Assembly: GCA_003993805.1 (NCBI GenBank)
Contig: RSEF01000001.1
Location: 205,420,563-205,484,562, forward strand
Reading direction: 5' to 3'
DNA length: 64,000 bases
Source: Himantopus leucocephalus
Taxonomy: Eukaryota; Chordata; Aves; Charadriiformes; Recurvirostridae
Shown here: positions 47,961 through 61,655 of the stretch, piece by piece
Layout of the letters: every line of letters begins with the position of its first letter
Position numbering within the stretch: position 1 is the first letter of the stretch
The notes under the pieces: model-generated
The model's input: the letters and a program-made list of their open reading frames with translations, nothing else
Told to the model about the DNA's origin: nothing
The model's database searches: none
Program-made: the position numbers and the translations under genes

Positions 47961-50900
47961 ACCACATGGTCAGAGAACCTGAGAACCAGCTAACTGGTAA
48001 TAATGGGTAAAATGGCAGTCAGGTAGACCTTGGCTGAATTAGGGAAAGGTCTACCTTCCATCAGCTCCAGTAGGAATCTCAAAAAAGTTACTGTTGAGGC
48101 ACTAGAGAGGAACTGGAATGATAAATACACCAAAAAGAGAAATTGGTCATTTAGCCAGATGTATACATCTAGTAGACTTTTTAGTGCTATTAACTACCAC
48201 ATAATCAAGAAAGGATACGGCAGCCTTTCCCACTTTACATCAATCAAGAAGCCATGAGCTGCATCAGAACAGTAAATGAGCAATGCTTCTCTGGCAGTAA
48301 GCGTGCTGACACAAGTAAGAATGTGATTATCCTGAAGAACACCCTAGATCTGAGAAAGATAGCCACCAAAAGCTTGTGAAAATCTCCCTTTTCTGAGAAC
48401 CATAGAGACTGAAGAATTTGCATCCTTAACTCTCTTTTTATTAGCTAATTACCAAAGCAAAGAGGAGAAAGCTGCAGAAGACAAGGGCAAGCAGTTATGG
48501 TCACCAACTCTTCCATGAAGACTCAGGAGATCATACAGACCGAGAAGCGTGAACCTGAACTGCTCATGGTCTTATACAACCACAAAATGCAGGAAATGTA
48601 AGTGGGGTGGCCTGACTACCACACAAAAGAATGCAACTCTGGTCAAGAGTCATTAAGCAGTCTCTTTCCTGAACAGGTTGTAGACAGTTCCCTGGAATGT
48701 AATATTGGCTGGTATCAATACCAAAGAAGTTACACCTATCTAACCCTAAATGGTTGAGGTTGAATGGTGGATGATTGAAAGGAAACCACTGACTACTGGC
48801 AACTATGAATCATAAACTACAACACTTATAGACAACACTTATACTGCTCAACATGCCTGAAATTGCTGAAGTACAGGTTTTCCAAAAGGCCTCTAAGGTC
48901 AGTAAGAGTACGGAGAACTCTCTTGTTTCTGGACCAAAGACAGAAGAACTTTCAAAGGACAGGTGCTCAAGAAGTATTAAATTTCCTTTAAGAAATCAGC
49001 ACTCTGAAATCACAATGACCATCAGATAAACAACGGAAAGGACAGAATGGGAGAACATGTCCATTGCATGACAGCAACATGGAAAAATTTGAGAGTATTC
49101 AACTCCCCTAAAAAATGGACTAGAAACATTCTCCAGCATTAGAAGGAAGGAGGCTCTGAGAAAAATAGCAGCCTTGTTAAGTAGCTTGAACCTATATTTG
49201 GTGCCAAGAGTGTGCCAATCAGCATTTAGTCAGCCTGTTTCCTTGTGTTATCTACCCACGGAGCATATGTGTTCCTAGAACATGCTCTGGCATGTTCTGG
49301 CCTTCTTCAACCCAAAAAGGGAGGTCAGCTGGTCATAAAGGTATATCGGTGCTCTAATTATATGGAAATTTAGTATTTTGCTCAATTTTCTTGATTGACA
49401 CACAGCCAGAAACCTTCAAATTGCCTAGCGGGCTCCAAAACACCACTGGCAGGAAGTGAGATTCAGGAAGAGAAGCATTACTGTGGGATGTAGAACAGGC
49501 TGTAATGTGATTCTATCTCTTCACTGAGGGAATAAGCAGAGACCATCCTTCTCCATAAACACTCTGAAAAGGACCACTGGTTATCAGGGTTTACTGACCA
49601 TACCCTGTCATTCGCGTAAGTGCTTGCCTGTTACATCTCAACAGCTGGGCTCACAGCCTTTGGCACCTGAAGCCAACCCAGATCAACCTACAGGGGATAT
49701 GCTATTTGCATTAGCAATCTTGGGAACCCAAGACAATTCTAGATGAGACTCATGCATCAGCCACAAGACGACAATATTTACATTTCACCTCGTTTGTGTG
49801 AGCTTTTCCTTCATAACAAGGAGGAGTCTGAGGAATAAGTCGGCCCCCACATCATGCAACATCACAGGAAGTTCCCAGAGGTAGATGTAGAAATGCCTGA
49901 GGCTGAAGAGTGCAGAACTATGTGGACTTGGGTACACCTTGCTAACACACAGCTGCTGGCAGCAACTGTTGTCAGCTGGACAATTACAAAGTCAAAAATG
50001 GCAATTCAGTCAAATATGGAAATTCTAGCAAATCCACAGGAGCAATGGCGATAGAAGGAATGGTAAACAGAGCAGTATCAGTTACCAGTTATTCCAGTGC
50101 TTATCCAGCTGACACAAGTCTATGACACCTAGACCACTGCTGAATAGTTTGGGTTTGGTACTTTTCCAAAAGTCATGGGGAACCTCTCATCCACCTGGTA
50201 AGCTTGTGTAATAATACCATAGATCTGAGCAGTTTTGATTCTGGTACAGTCAGGAGAGGGTGTAAGAGAAGACTGCATGCCAGAAATCTTTTTCACTAGC
50301 CTCAATCTAGAGGTAACATTAGTATCTTGTAAAAGCTGAATGCTTGGACATGGCTGATCCATTTGCCTGGTGAATGTGAACTCCTGAGCTGGAGATGGCC
50401 TTCAAAGCTCACTCAGCCAGCAAGTCCTGGAAATTGAGCTCCTACTGGCAGCTCATCTGCAGCTTGAATGAATCAGAACAAATCCTGAGTGGATGTAGCT
50501 CACCAGTGCAAGAGAGACATGCCAAATGCAGGCTGGACAATACAATTCACTCACTGCATGCAATGTATGAATGAAAAGAAGCCTTATGCAAAGTCAGCAA
50601 AATAGGAAAAGGTAAAAAAATAGTTATGGGTCTAGAGAAGAGCAGCAGCATTAGTATAGTTGATCTAAACATTGTATCTGAAATGGCAATATGCAGGCAT
50701 GTATGCTGCATGTCAAGCAGGGGGCGGACATTGCAAAATCTTTTGAGTCTCAAGTGAAGGAAATACACCAAAAGTTAGAATATATACAAGGTGTCACTCG
50801 AAGATTAAAAAAATAATAATTTCAAAATAGATAACGCAAGACAGGAATTCCAGTGTGAAATGTCAGTGGAGACTAGTGCAATCTTTAACTTGGTTTAAGT

Positions 50901-53122
50901 AATCAAGATCAACCCTATGCTGATAGCTTCAAGAAGGCACTTGAGCAATGGGGAATGTTGCTGGAAAAACCACTTTGCTTTTCAACTGCAAACTCAAAAC
51001 TGGCAAATATTTGACTCCAGGCCTTTAGACTTAGGAGTCCTTTGGTTCAAAGGTCACGGCTACTGCAAAGGTGGATGAGAACAGCACTTGACTGGAGCAC
51101 AGGAACAAGATGGAAAACAAATATGACAGAATCCCTTTAACTTTAATCCTTGTTGATACTGCCCAGGGAGCAGCTTAAGCTGGAAGAATTAGCATCTGTA
51201 AACAGTGTGAGACAGGCAGGGCAGCACCTCGGAGCTGGTGAAACAGGAAGAAGATGGCAAATGGGGCTGTTAAAAACAATCAACATCACTCCTTGTATCC
51301 AGTTGCTGCGGCCACACTGTGCCCCACTATCTCCAACCAGAGAAAAAGAATGACAGAAGAGGCATCTGGGACAGAGAAAGAGGGGTATCAACTTGCAGCA
51401 CAGGAATGACAATAGTTTCTTCTTGTCTGTGTGGTTTGTTGGCTCCCTGTCTAAACCTCCATCCTCCTTGCACACTCACCTCACCAGTGTCGGAGGGAAG
51501 GGGCTGTGGGAGAAGGCAGACGTTGCAGCAGGCACCAGAGAACCATGAACACAGAACAAAAATACCTCCAGGGAAGGAAGGAGTTCCCTGAATCTTCCTT
51601 CCACCATGTGTTTACAACTGTGGAAGAGGAGGAATGAGTAACAAAATATTCTAAGGGAGTAGTGGATATAGGATTATAGAGATGAAAAGGGGAATAGTCT
51701 ATCTTCCTTGAAAGTCCCAAACCCACCCAGTGTTTCTGACTTGTACAGTATAGTTACAGGAACATGTTATCACAAGCTAGACAAGGGCATTGATTCAAGG
51801 CTCTTTAGCTGCCCATATGTATCTAGGAAATGCAAGGCTCTTTATACCACCAACAAAGGAAGAATAAGCTGCTGCTTGTATAGCGTCAACGTGAGTCCAG
51901 GCAGTTTCCAAAATAGCTAATGAAGTGTCCCACAAGAATTCGTTCATATAACTACACTTGGTGTTTGCAGGTCCTTTCCCAAAGGACTTGCACTGGTGTG
52001 GTGCAAACATGGGTATCAGTGAAATGCCTCTAGTTGCATCATCAAGATGAACAGGACATTGATGAAGGAAAAGGAACTCAGGACAGGTATTTAGTTTAGA
52101 ACAATACATAAAATGCTTCACTGCCCTGAGAAGACCTCTTTACAAGTGAGGTTCATAAAGATAAAGGTGATAGGAGCAGTAGGAAAAAAGAAGGGAAAAC
52201 ATGACAGTATAAAATGTAGTATATTAATGCATTACAGTATGTAAGCATCTTCAAGTATCTTAGCTTCTTGTATGCTAAGTCTTATTCCTTCCTCTTCATA
52301 AGAAAGACAACAGGCATGAGGGCTGAAGGATGCAAGCAAGAAAACCTGGTAAACCAGTTTGGCAAGGACACTACACATGGGGCAAAACAAGGAAGACATT
52401 TGTGAGAGAAAACAAGAGACAGGAGCAAGTGTTACCGGCAAGGACAGGGAACACGCCAAAGACAGAAGGTGCCTCATGATACCAAGGTATTAACTTGATG
52501 ACTTCAAACTTCATGAGCAGCATAATAAGATACTGTAATGACTCAAAGAGTAGGCGAGGTGGTCAAGCCACTGATGTAATAGCATCAACAATTTGAAAAG
52601 ATTGGGGTGGGGTTGACTTTAGCTGGTAAAATCTAAGAAGAGGCTGCACTTGGTAAGACTGAAGATGAGTATGGATGAGAATAGAAAAGAAGGGGCAAAT
52701 TTCAGGTACATCATGGAGGAGTATGTCATGGTTAGGTTATGTTCAGAGAAAAAAGAAGTCCCAAACTCTTTGTTTTGCTGATAGAGGGATTACATTTCTA
52801 GACGTTACAGCTCCAAGGAAAACTTTCTAAATGTAATCCTATCTTCATCAAGGGTGTGTCTGAACACAGAGGCATGCTTTTAGTTAGGGTGTGAATCCAC
52901 AGGACACTTGCTGCTCTACATTAATTCCCATATGAATTCACTTAGACTATAGTTGCATGAATACTTTCAACTACCCTGAGACAGTGGTAGCACCAAAAAA
53001 AGTTTTATTCTCGCTGTCCCGGTGTTACCATCTCAACAGCAATGCACAAGTATTTGTGCAGGACTGCTGTGAGCTAGATCAAGGGAGTAAACTGAGTTAA
53101 TATAAACCACTTCTTCTGTTAG

Positions 53123-54300
53123 ATCAGTATTGTGGTTTAACCCCAGCCAGCAGCTAGAACCATGCTGCCGCTTGCTTACTCCCCCCAGTTGCAATGCAGG
53201 AGAGAATCAGAAAAGTGAGGAAAAACTCATGGGTTGAGATAGAGACAGTTTAATAGGTAGAGCAAAAGCCGCACACGCAAGCAAAGCAAAACAAAAAATT
53301 CATTCACTGCTTGTATCAGGAATAGTGTGGCCAGCAGGAAGGAGTAGGGAAGTGATCGTCCCTCTGCACTCATCACTGATGAGGCCGCACCCTGAGCACT
53401 CTGTTCAGTTTTGGGCTCCTCACTACAGGAGGGACACTGAGGTGCTGGAGCAAGTCCAAAGAAGGGCAACAAAGCTGGTGACGGGTCTAGAGCACAATTC
53501 TTATGAGGAACAGCTGAGGGAACTGGGGTTGTTTAGCCTGGAGAAAAGGAGGCTGAAGGGAGACCTTATTGCTCTACAACTACCTGAAAGGAGGTTTTGT
53601 AGTGAAGTGGGGGACAGTCTCTTCTCCCAAGTAACAGGTGATAGGACAAGAGGAAATGGCCTCAAGTTGTGCCAGGGCAGGTTTAGATTGGATAGTAAGA
53701 AAAAATTATTTACCAAAAGGGTTATTAAACATTGGAACAGGCTGCCCAGGGAAGCGGTTGAGTCACCATCCCTGGAGGTATTTAAAAGACTTGTAGATGT
53801 AGTGCTTAGTGACATGGTTTAGTGGTAACTTGGCAGTGCTAGGTTAACGGTTGGACTTCATGATCTTAAAGATCTCTTCCAACCAAAATGATTCTATGAT
53901 TCCCATCAGTAGTCAGGTGTTCAGCCATCTGCAGGAAAGCAGGGCTCCATTAAATGTAATGATTATTTGGGAAGACAAACTCCATAACTCTGAACGTCCA
54001 CCGCTTCCTTCTTCTTCCCCCAGCATTATATACTGAGCATGATGTCACATGGCATGGAATATCCCTTTGCTCAACTGGGGTCAGCCGTCCTGGCCGTGTC
54101 TCCTCCCAACTTCTTGTGCACCCCCAGCCTACTCGCTGGCAGGGCAATATAAGGAGCAGAAAAGGCCCTGACAGCCTAGCAACAACTAAGAACACCAGTG
54201 GGCTATCAAAAGTATTTCTCATTCCAAATCTGAAACATAGCACTATACCAGCTGCTAGTAAAAAAGTTAACTCTATCTCAACTGAGACCATGACAATCAG
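53123..54300 (+). mobile_element. Solo LTR (ERVL-type) with 5-bp target-site duplication, split by a CR1
   Basis: The LTR runs from 53128 to 54295. It starts TATTGTGGTTTAACCCCAGC, a decayed form of the usual TGTCATGG start, and ends CATGACA. It is flanked by the direct repeat ATCAG at 53123-53127 and 54296-54300. Internal landmarks are TTGAGATAGAGACAGTTTAA, then CAAAAGCCGCACACGCAAGC, and after the interruption CAGGTGTTCAGCCATCTGCA and CAACTTCTTGTGCACCCCCA. This is a very common avian LTR; the 5-bp duplication suits ERVL-type integrases. No internal retroviral region remains, so it arose by LTR-LTR recombination. A CR1 copy (about 53311-53902) interrupts it. Without that insertion the LTR is about 580 bp. 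Confidence 0.9.
53311..53902 (+). mobile_element. CR1 LINE inserted in the LTR, 5'-truncated
   Basis: The insert is a 3'-terminal CR1 fragment of about 590 bp. It retains an open frame from 53325 to 53822 encoding the C-terminal part of ORF2 (PERRFCSE-, [22 protein letters not shown] motifs), then the 3' UTR ending CCAAAATGATTCTATGATTC. The flanking LTR halves join cleanly if it is removed (CATTCACTGCTT followed by CCCATCAGTAG). CR1 typically inserts without a target-site duplication and is truncated at its 5' end, both as seen here. The intact 165-codon frame suggests it is much younger than the CR1 at 45-48 kb. Confidence 0.92.
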
Positions 54301-54658
54301 TTTCAGATCTGGGATGAACTCCTCAGTCTGAGCCACTTGGTGACCATACACAGTCTCTTGTTAGCATAAGGGAGAAGGACACACCAAAATGTGTTCTTTA
54401 GGACACATATATTGATCCTTGAGCAATAAAGCATTAAGAATTCCTGTGCAAAGTCACGTGCTCCTTTCAGAAGGTGGAGGGAACCACTTCACACCTAAGA
54501 GTTCATAGAAGGAAACTAGTGCACAGCAGCCAGTATGCTGAAAAATTCACACCTTTGCTTATTGCACACAAACTTTTTCATACAGAAAGCCCTGCAGCTG
54601 CATAGAGGCAAACAGCAGTTCAAGAAGGACTATAAACTGCTTTCTCCAGCCTTTTGGG

Positions 54659-54957
54659 AAATGAACTGAATGTGTGTAAACCTGTATGAAATAACTGGTG
54701 GGCTTATGAAAGAAGAGGGGTTTTGTATGATTATGTACCACTGAGATATTTCATCTCAGCAGTATCCTTTTACAAATATTCTTGAATTAAGTTGCAATAT
54801 TTTACTATNAAATGAACTGAATGTGTGTAAACCTGTATGAAATAACTGGTGGGTTCATGAAAGAAGAGGGGTTTTGTATGATTATGTACCACAGATATTT
54901 CATCTCAGCAGTACCCTTTTACAAATATTCCTGAATTAAGTTGCGATATTTTACTAC
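54659..54957. repeat. Direct duplication of ~150 bp around a single N (probable assembly artefact)
   Basis: Copy 1 (54659-54808) and copy 2 (54810-54957) share the start AAATGAACTGAATGTGTGTA, with one N at 54809 between them. They differ at a handful of sites (GGCTTATG versus GGTTCATG, ACTGAGAT versus ACAGAT, GCAATATT versus GCGATATT), consistent with two alleles at an overlapping contig join. Confidence 0.85.
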
Positions 54958-57900
54958 CCTAAAACATAACACAATGGAGGCAATCTTCCTTTTCTTAGAT
55001 TTTGCTACCTTAACTTAGAGATTCTCACACCTTCTGTTACTAGCTCGTGGTACAAAACCTTGGCTGGCTCCCTATATGGCAGCATTAAAGCAGTGGCCAC
55101 AGCAATGAAAATAATCTCTCCTTTTGAACCAGCCAGAATACCTGGCTACAGTAATTGTTAGAAAACATGCATGTTTATGTTTTGCCTAGCCAGACAAGAA
55201 AAATTTCCTTCCTTTGAACTATGACTTATGATTTCCCCCCTCTTTCTTTTTCATGTTTTGTGCTTTTCATACAGCACAATCATTCTGCTCCTATCATCCA
55301 AAACTAATTCATCTGGCTGGTGCCCCTAAAACAAGCAAACATGCCCATTTCCAGTAAGAGAAACACAATTTTGACCATGAAGACTCGATTCCTAGCTTAC
55401 CGGATATTTGCACTTATATTATAGGGACCATACATTAGCCCCAATTTTCACACAACTCCTGCAGTCACCTTTACTAATACCACAGTGAGTGATACGTAGA
55501 ATATGATCCTGGCATGGTGTTTTTAGAAATGCAGGGGAGAAAATAGCAACAAAGATCCTTCAACCTCCCCCTATCCAAATCTTCTGCTAATATTAGCAAT
55601 TTAGATCAAGATTAAATTCCAATTCTAGCTCACTAAATAACCCACTATTAAAGTAACTGATCTAAGACAGACAATTGTGAAATATATATGAAGAACTTTT
55701 GCTGCAAACATGTAAAACAGTATATAATAGTCTAGCCTCTGGTTTTACAAATGATTTTTTGCAAGGGCTTAAAAGGAGCTGACAGTTCAAGAAACGAGAT
55801 TCAGGAGATACAATCTTATTGAGCCTGGATCACCTTCAGTATATTCACAAATAGCCAGGTACGTATACAGGAGGGACATTGTGTCTGCTAACGTAATCCC
55901 ACAACAAGTAAATGGGTAAAATGACTCTAGTGAAGTCTATTGATGCTCCTTGTAAAAGACAACAGCATTTGTTGTGATGCTGCCATGTGAAATAGTAAGA
56001 TAACAGACTCAGAAGACAGAGCTTACTGAAATTAAAATCAACATTAATTTTATTTACTGAAACCAACAATCAACATGATAATATGCAATTTGGATGTGCT
56101 TTTTTTCCCCCCAAAGGGGTTTCCTTCCTATCTGTTGAAATTCAGTTCTCAAAGTGCTGTTGCTGCTTCTGCTCCTTTTAGTGACTCGACACTGTCGTTT
56201 TATTCCACGTTCAAGGCTATTGGCTCACTGCCATATATTCAAAATTCCTAATATTCATGCATGGATTAACTGGTAATGTAAAGTGGCCTAGATAATAGCT
56301 TTTGATAGGACCATTTATGAATATGGAGGAAAGCATGTAAGAACTAACATGGCAGAAACCCGGCATTAGCACATAGGAAGTTCATGGGAAGATCTTGATG
56401 TATGCATCCCACAAGAAAAGAAGTAATACTGATCTCAAAAAAAATCGTTGGAATAATATTCTTTATTCAAAACCAAACAAAGGTCAGATCACCCTTACCA
56501 AAAAAAACCCAAAACCCAAGAAGAAAGACTTCTCCATCTTCCAAGATATGCCCAAAACAACACTATTTTCCTCTCATGTGCTTCCGTGCATCCCCACCAT
56601 CCTTCCTCAACTGATTAACAGAGAGTTTAAGATCGTGGGTAATTAATATCTTATGGCTATAAAGAAAGGCAGCTGCTGTGAAGCTGGTGAAGCTGCTAGA
56701 CAGGCTAACAAACAGGATAGAGGGGATTTCTTATCTCTACCTCCATTTCCCTCCACTGATAAAAAATACACACTACCAGTACAATGCATCAGAGCAGGTT
56801 GTCCTGGGCAATCAAGAGGAGGTCCATGCTATTCTGTATTATGTCAAGCAATACTGGGCAACCAAAGAGAAGCTGGAACTGGTATGGAACTATGACCATA
56901 AGCCATCAAGTGTCCTGACATCAGCACTTTTGATTTAAACTGTCTCTGATGAGAGCAACAACCTGAGTCAGCCTGCCAGCACATAAACAGGAACAGCTCT
57001 AGACTCAGAGACAATGCATCTGAAGATTGGGAGTGAAGCAATACTTCTCATGATCCAAGTTACTGAACAAGCCGACAAGGTGCTTTTGTGTAAGTGATCC
57101 AGTCCACAAGTGTGCGAATGATGTTATTTTTAGGGTTATTTTTAATTGAGACTATTATATAATGTTAAAATAACTCTACAGGTATATTTTGGGTTTGTAT
57201 TTTGCAAGCCCACCACAAGACTACTCTTCCAGTTTATCAGTCTCTTGGATTATATTTCATAATTTTTCTTCCTCTGATCTGGAATACTAAAATTCCTAAG
57301 AGAAAGTAGCATTAAATCTAGAAGCTGGATAGGGTCCTAGAACCCTGCCATGAATAAGCAACCTACCAGGTGCATATGTTATATAAAACTGGTTTGAGAA
57401 CGGAAATTTCAGAAATGTTTTTGTAACAATGAATACTTCCTGATGGGATGGAGGAAGCTAAGCTAGATCATGATAGAACATTAAATGGCAAAGGGCACTC
57501 CAGGAAGACCATCAAAACCAACCCAGATGACTTATACGATTCCATTCATCACAAGTAAACATTGTTTTAGAATTAAGGAGTCTAAAACACGGATTAAAAA
57601 AAAGGATTCACAAGTATGATTTGATCTCTAAAACAGATTAAAATTTCTTTGGTATTAACAAGCATTTTGGTTTGGTTTTATGTTTTAGTACAGGCAGTTT
57701 AGGCAGTTCAGCAAGTTGCTCTGACAGAAAACCCTGTGCACGGACGGTTCTTGCAGAGGATGGCATGGCAGCTTAGTGGAGTGGTGGGGGCAGGACTGGA
57801 CAACCCTGGCCTGCAAGACTCCAGGTAGACTGCTGTGCTTAAGGCTAGTACTACGTGCATCTGTTCTGTTCTGTGTAAAGAATGTATATGGTTTATATTG

Positions 57901-59084
57901 AGTAAGTCTAAAATCACTAGAGAGGACTGGAAACTGCCAGATATTAACAGATCAGAAGAGGGAAACTTTTAGGAAGGTGCCTCTATTTAGAGGATGGATG
58001 TTGTTTACCTAACAATGCACAAAAGCAAACACTTTGTGACATTTAATTTACTGATATACAACCAAACTGACAAGCTGAAAGATTCTGGTGGAGGATCTGC
58101 AATTCCACCTTCATGTCAAAATTGCTTAGTCAGCCTTAAGAGACATAACTTTCAGCCAAGTAACTAACCAACAAGTAGACATAAAGTAACATTTCTAATT
58201 GTGCACTGATGTTTTATGATCTTGGATGCTTATTTTTATTTTATTATTAGGCATTGCAGCACTGCCTACAAGATCCAGTAGAAGAGCAGGGGCCTACCAT
58301 GTCAGCAACCATATAAAACCAGAATAAAGACAGAGCCCAGAATATAAAGAGCTGAAAATGTATTTAGTTGACCTGTACTTCTTGAAGTTTACATGTTTTG
58401 TTAAATTCAAACCTTTGTAATCCTGATCTGTAATTTGTATTTAATTTTATGCAATTCACTTTTTATTTAGCTGTGATTCATGTATATTATTCCAAAAGCA
58501 CATAAAAATCTGTCTTGATCATGCAAGTCAGATGTTGAACTGTTACTTGACTGCTTTGTCAAGTCAACTTTGTACACACAGCGTTTTGCGGACAGAAGCA
58601 ATTTTACTTCACTCAGGATTTAAGCCAGCTTAAAGCAAGCTAGCACCAGCGATATTTACACTGTCTTTGCTACAAATTTGGGGTGGTGGGGAAGCACTCA
58701 TCTACAGAAAATGAGTTTCTGTTGACATCGGATTATCAGATAAACTTTTTCAATACTTTGTTTTCCTGACGTTCAGATAGTCCTGAACTATGGGTACAGC
58801 AATGTTTGCAAAGCACTGGAACAAATCTTGGAAAAAATGAAGTACAGAGCTACCGTTTCAATGTTTTGTCATCTTTCATCTGATCAGTTACAATACAATA
58901 GTCAACATCCATTTCCTTCCATCCAACCTCAAGTTTTAGATAAATTTACCTTTTCTTATCATGACAGTAAAGAGAAAGATGAGTCATAGTTGCAGCAATC
59001 CTAACCTGGTTTGTTATATCACATTTCCAGAGTCTTGTGCAACGTAAGCCATCCCTTCATATTCATATCATTTTAACTACCTAC

Positions 59085-59190
59085 CTTCTGCATTAAGATG
59101 CATGGTTTCCAGAGGTCCAATAAATGCATATCGCATTCCCAATCCATCAGACATCACAACGTCTAGATCAGTAGGGGATACTACTCCCTC
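59085..59190 (-). CDS. CRYL1: CRYL1 internal coding exon (third from the end)
   Basis: CRYL1 is an NAD-dependent L-gulonate 3-dehydrogenase of the cytosolic uronate cycle and is recruited as lambda-crystallin in some lenses. Read on the minus strand this 106-nt exon encodes 35 residues plus the first base of a Gly codon. It includes [20 protein letters not shown] followed by [13 protein letters not shown], which matches vertebrate CRYL1 from about residue 212. The acceptor is a pyrimidine-rich tract ending in TTAG just above 59190, and the donor is GAAG|GTAG with the last exon base at 59085. The exon leaves phase 1, which fits the next exon. It lies in the C-terminal 3HCDH-type domain; the NAD-binding Rossmann half is upstream of the window. 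I recognised it from memory of the family, not by a search, but the match is nearly continuous. Confidence 0.96.
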
Positions 59191-61655
59191 CTAAGTAGCA
59201 AAAGTAGAACAGGAAGGAAGATTTGTGAATGTTTGGGTTCAATGCAAAATTGCCTGCTTTCTGTATAAAATTAAAAAAGTAATAAAAACTAAGGCTCGAA
59301 ATAGCAGTTAGCTTGCAAACAGAAACACAACTGTTTGCCAGAAATGTCCACTATACAAGCCTTCCTATGGTTCACTATAAACACTCATTCACATCTCTAA
59401 GATTGCTGTACTTCAAATACACTTTGATACATTTTTGACAGTATCTTATTTTTAAATGTATAAATTAATACTTTTTCATACAATATCTACTGTTTGTAAA
59501 CACTAGTTTGCCTGATATTTATTACTTACAATAATTCATGTATTAAAACTAAATTGAGCTGTTTATTTTAACCAATATACTTTTTTCTCAGAAACTGAGA
59601 ATTGGAGAACACAGAGCAAACGTGACACTCTTAAGAGCACATAACCAAGAGAGTTTATATCAAATCCAAGTACTATACCAGACCTTTTAAATACAGGAGT
59701 TTTGGCTAAATCTTACACCTCCCTTCATATTCTCTTAGTTTTGGATTTTTGGGCAGAGTCACAACTGGCCGAACGGGGGTGCAGCAGTGGGTACTACTCC
59801 TGAGGCCACCTGCAAAAAAGGTTGGGACCAAACACGCAGGCAATGTAGCTGCCACTCCCTCCCACAAAACTCACTGAACATTCAGCCTACCCAGCCTCAA
59901 CCTGCCCAGGTTCTCAAGTTCATTGCCAGTCTCACATCTCAGAGCTGGCAGGATATGGAGCATGCAAAATGAAGCGTTTCTCCTGTTAAAGTTGAGCACT
60001 GCTGTTCCACCCACATGGTAGCACTTAAAAGAAAGCCAACGCCCCCATCAGGTTAGGGCAAGCACACAAAGGCTTGTTTAAAGAAAAAAAAAAAAAGTTA
60101 CAGTTCATTACCTTAAATATTATTCTTCTCAAGTAAACCTGTTATTATACGAGGTTGTCTTCCACCAACTAGAATGATAGGAATTAACTAAGATCTGTTC
60201 TAACCACTTCCATCAGATAAAGCTTGGTTTCAAGAACTTGTCTTCTTTATTCCCAGAAACATAAAAACATTTCCTTCCAGTTAAGAAGGTGGATGACATG
60301 CTGAACTGCTTCTAATCTGTCTTCTTGCCCTACCTTGAGGTGCCTTCCCCAATCAGTGCACCTCTTTCTCCACGAGCCCCCCTGAGCTGCAAAACACAAG
60401 TATACTCATCTGCTTGGACAAAGACACGTCTTTCTGTTAAATTTCCACCTTGCAGGGCCCTGCTTGAATGCTCATTTGTATCACACAGTGATCAGCTAGA
60501 GTTATGGGCATGCAGGACAGCTTTCCTGACCTGTTCTAGACACTGACATCTGAGTTAGACATCTAGACTCTTTATAATCACTCGGGAGAAAAAGGAAATC
60601 AGCATCCTAAAGCAGGCATCTAGAATAGGTAAGATGAGTTGTGTCCTAGAAGGGCCTAATTCTCCTCACTGACTGAAAGATGAGTAAGGAGCTTGGATGT
60701 CAGTGTCTACATTACAGAAATCCCACCTTAAGTGAGCTGAATCCCACCCACAGTGTCTTCTTGTGTTCATCGACCACATCATCTACTGTTACTTTAAAAG
60801 AAAGTTATGAGCCAAGGATCAACATAACTTCTACAGCTGGCCACAGACATCAAGTTTCATCATCTGAGGCTTAAATAGAGCCTTTTATAAGACTCAGCCT
60901 CAAGTCTCAATCTGTTAGTAGACATTGCTCCTAACAAAAATAAGCCTGGCTGAATCCCTGTTGCAGGAGGCTTTTGAACTCTATCTTGAAAAGGGAACAA
61001 TAACGTAATTATTAAGATCTACCCACAATATATATAGAACATGCAGCTCTGGTAACAATTTAATTAGACATAAAATGGCAGGGATAAGGAAGCATTATTT
61101 TCTTCAACTTAAAGGTAAGGCATAGGCATGGTAAAGTAACCAATCTAGAGCCAGACAGGAAGGTCTGTATAAAGACAGGACTAAACTAAAACCTCAGACA
61201 GCGTTCAGATCACAGTACAGCATCAGTGTAACTAACACAGGCGCCATACATTCTGTGAAAGTTTTTTCCCCTGACATGGCAACACAAGTTCTCTGAATGA
61301 CATCAGCAAAGTCAACAAAAGCACTCTGCTGTTGGGAGTGCTTCATCCAAACAATGAGTTATGCTGGTAAAGCTGTGCTTGATGAGTGATTTTTTTTTTT
61401 TCCTGGTTGACACGGATTTGTGGACAAAAGATTAACCACAAGTTCCAGAGAAGCATTTGAACCACAGCAGCAGTTAAAAACTGTAAACATAATGTTAAGG
61501 AGTTAACAGGCTCTTGAAACACTTCAAAATCACTGCAAATTATTTTTCAAATTAAAAACTGTTTTTTTTTCTTTTGATACCATAGTCCTCATCTTTGGTA
61601 TTGACATTTGAAGACCAGGTGCCCTCTCAATCATGAGGCGAGTGCTTTGCTCTTG

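Larger units (their letters stand above)
44934..59084 (-). other. CRYL1: CRYL1 penultimate intron, host of nested transposons
   Basis: This 14.15-kb intron lies between the 106-nt and 107-nt CRYL1 exons. It contains a long degraded CR1 (about 45.34-47.96 kb), a solo LTR split by a second CR1 (53128-54295), and a probable false duplication around the single N at 54809. All three interspersed insertions lie on the plus strand, antisense to CRYL1, which is the orientation usually tolerated in introns for LTRs with poly(A) signals. In 47.96-53.12 kb and 54.96-59.08 kb I see only AT-rich sequence with short chance frames. The first of these stretches might hide very old repeat remnants that I cannot identify. 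Confidence 0.85.

Noticed and set aside
48000..53100. Impression of an old retroelement or processed pseudogene
   Set aside because: No motif, terminal repeat or readable frame could be tied to a known family; a library search would be needed.
53325..53822. 165-codon open frame as a host gene
   Set aside because: It is the C-terminal tail of CR1 ORF2, part of the transposon inserted in the LTR.
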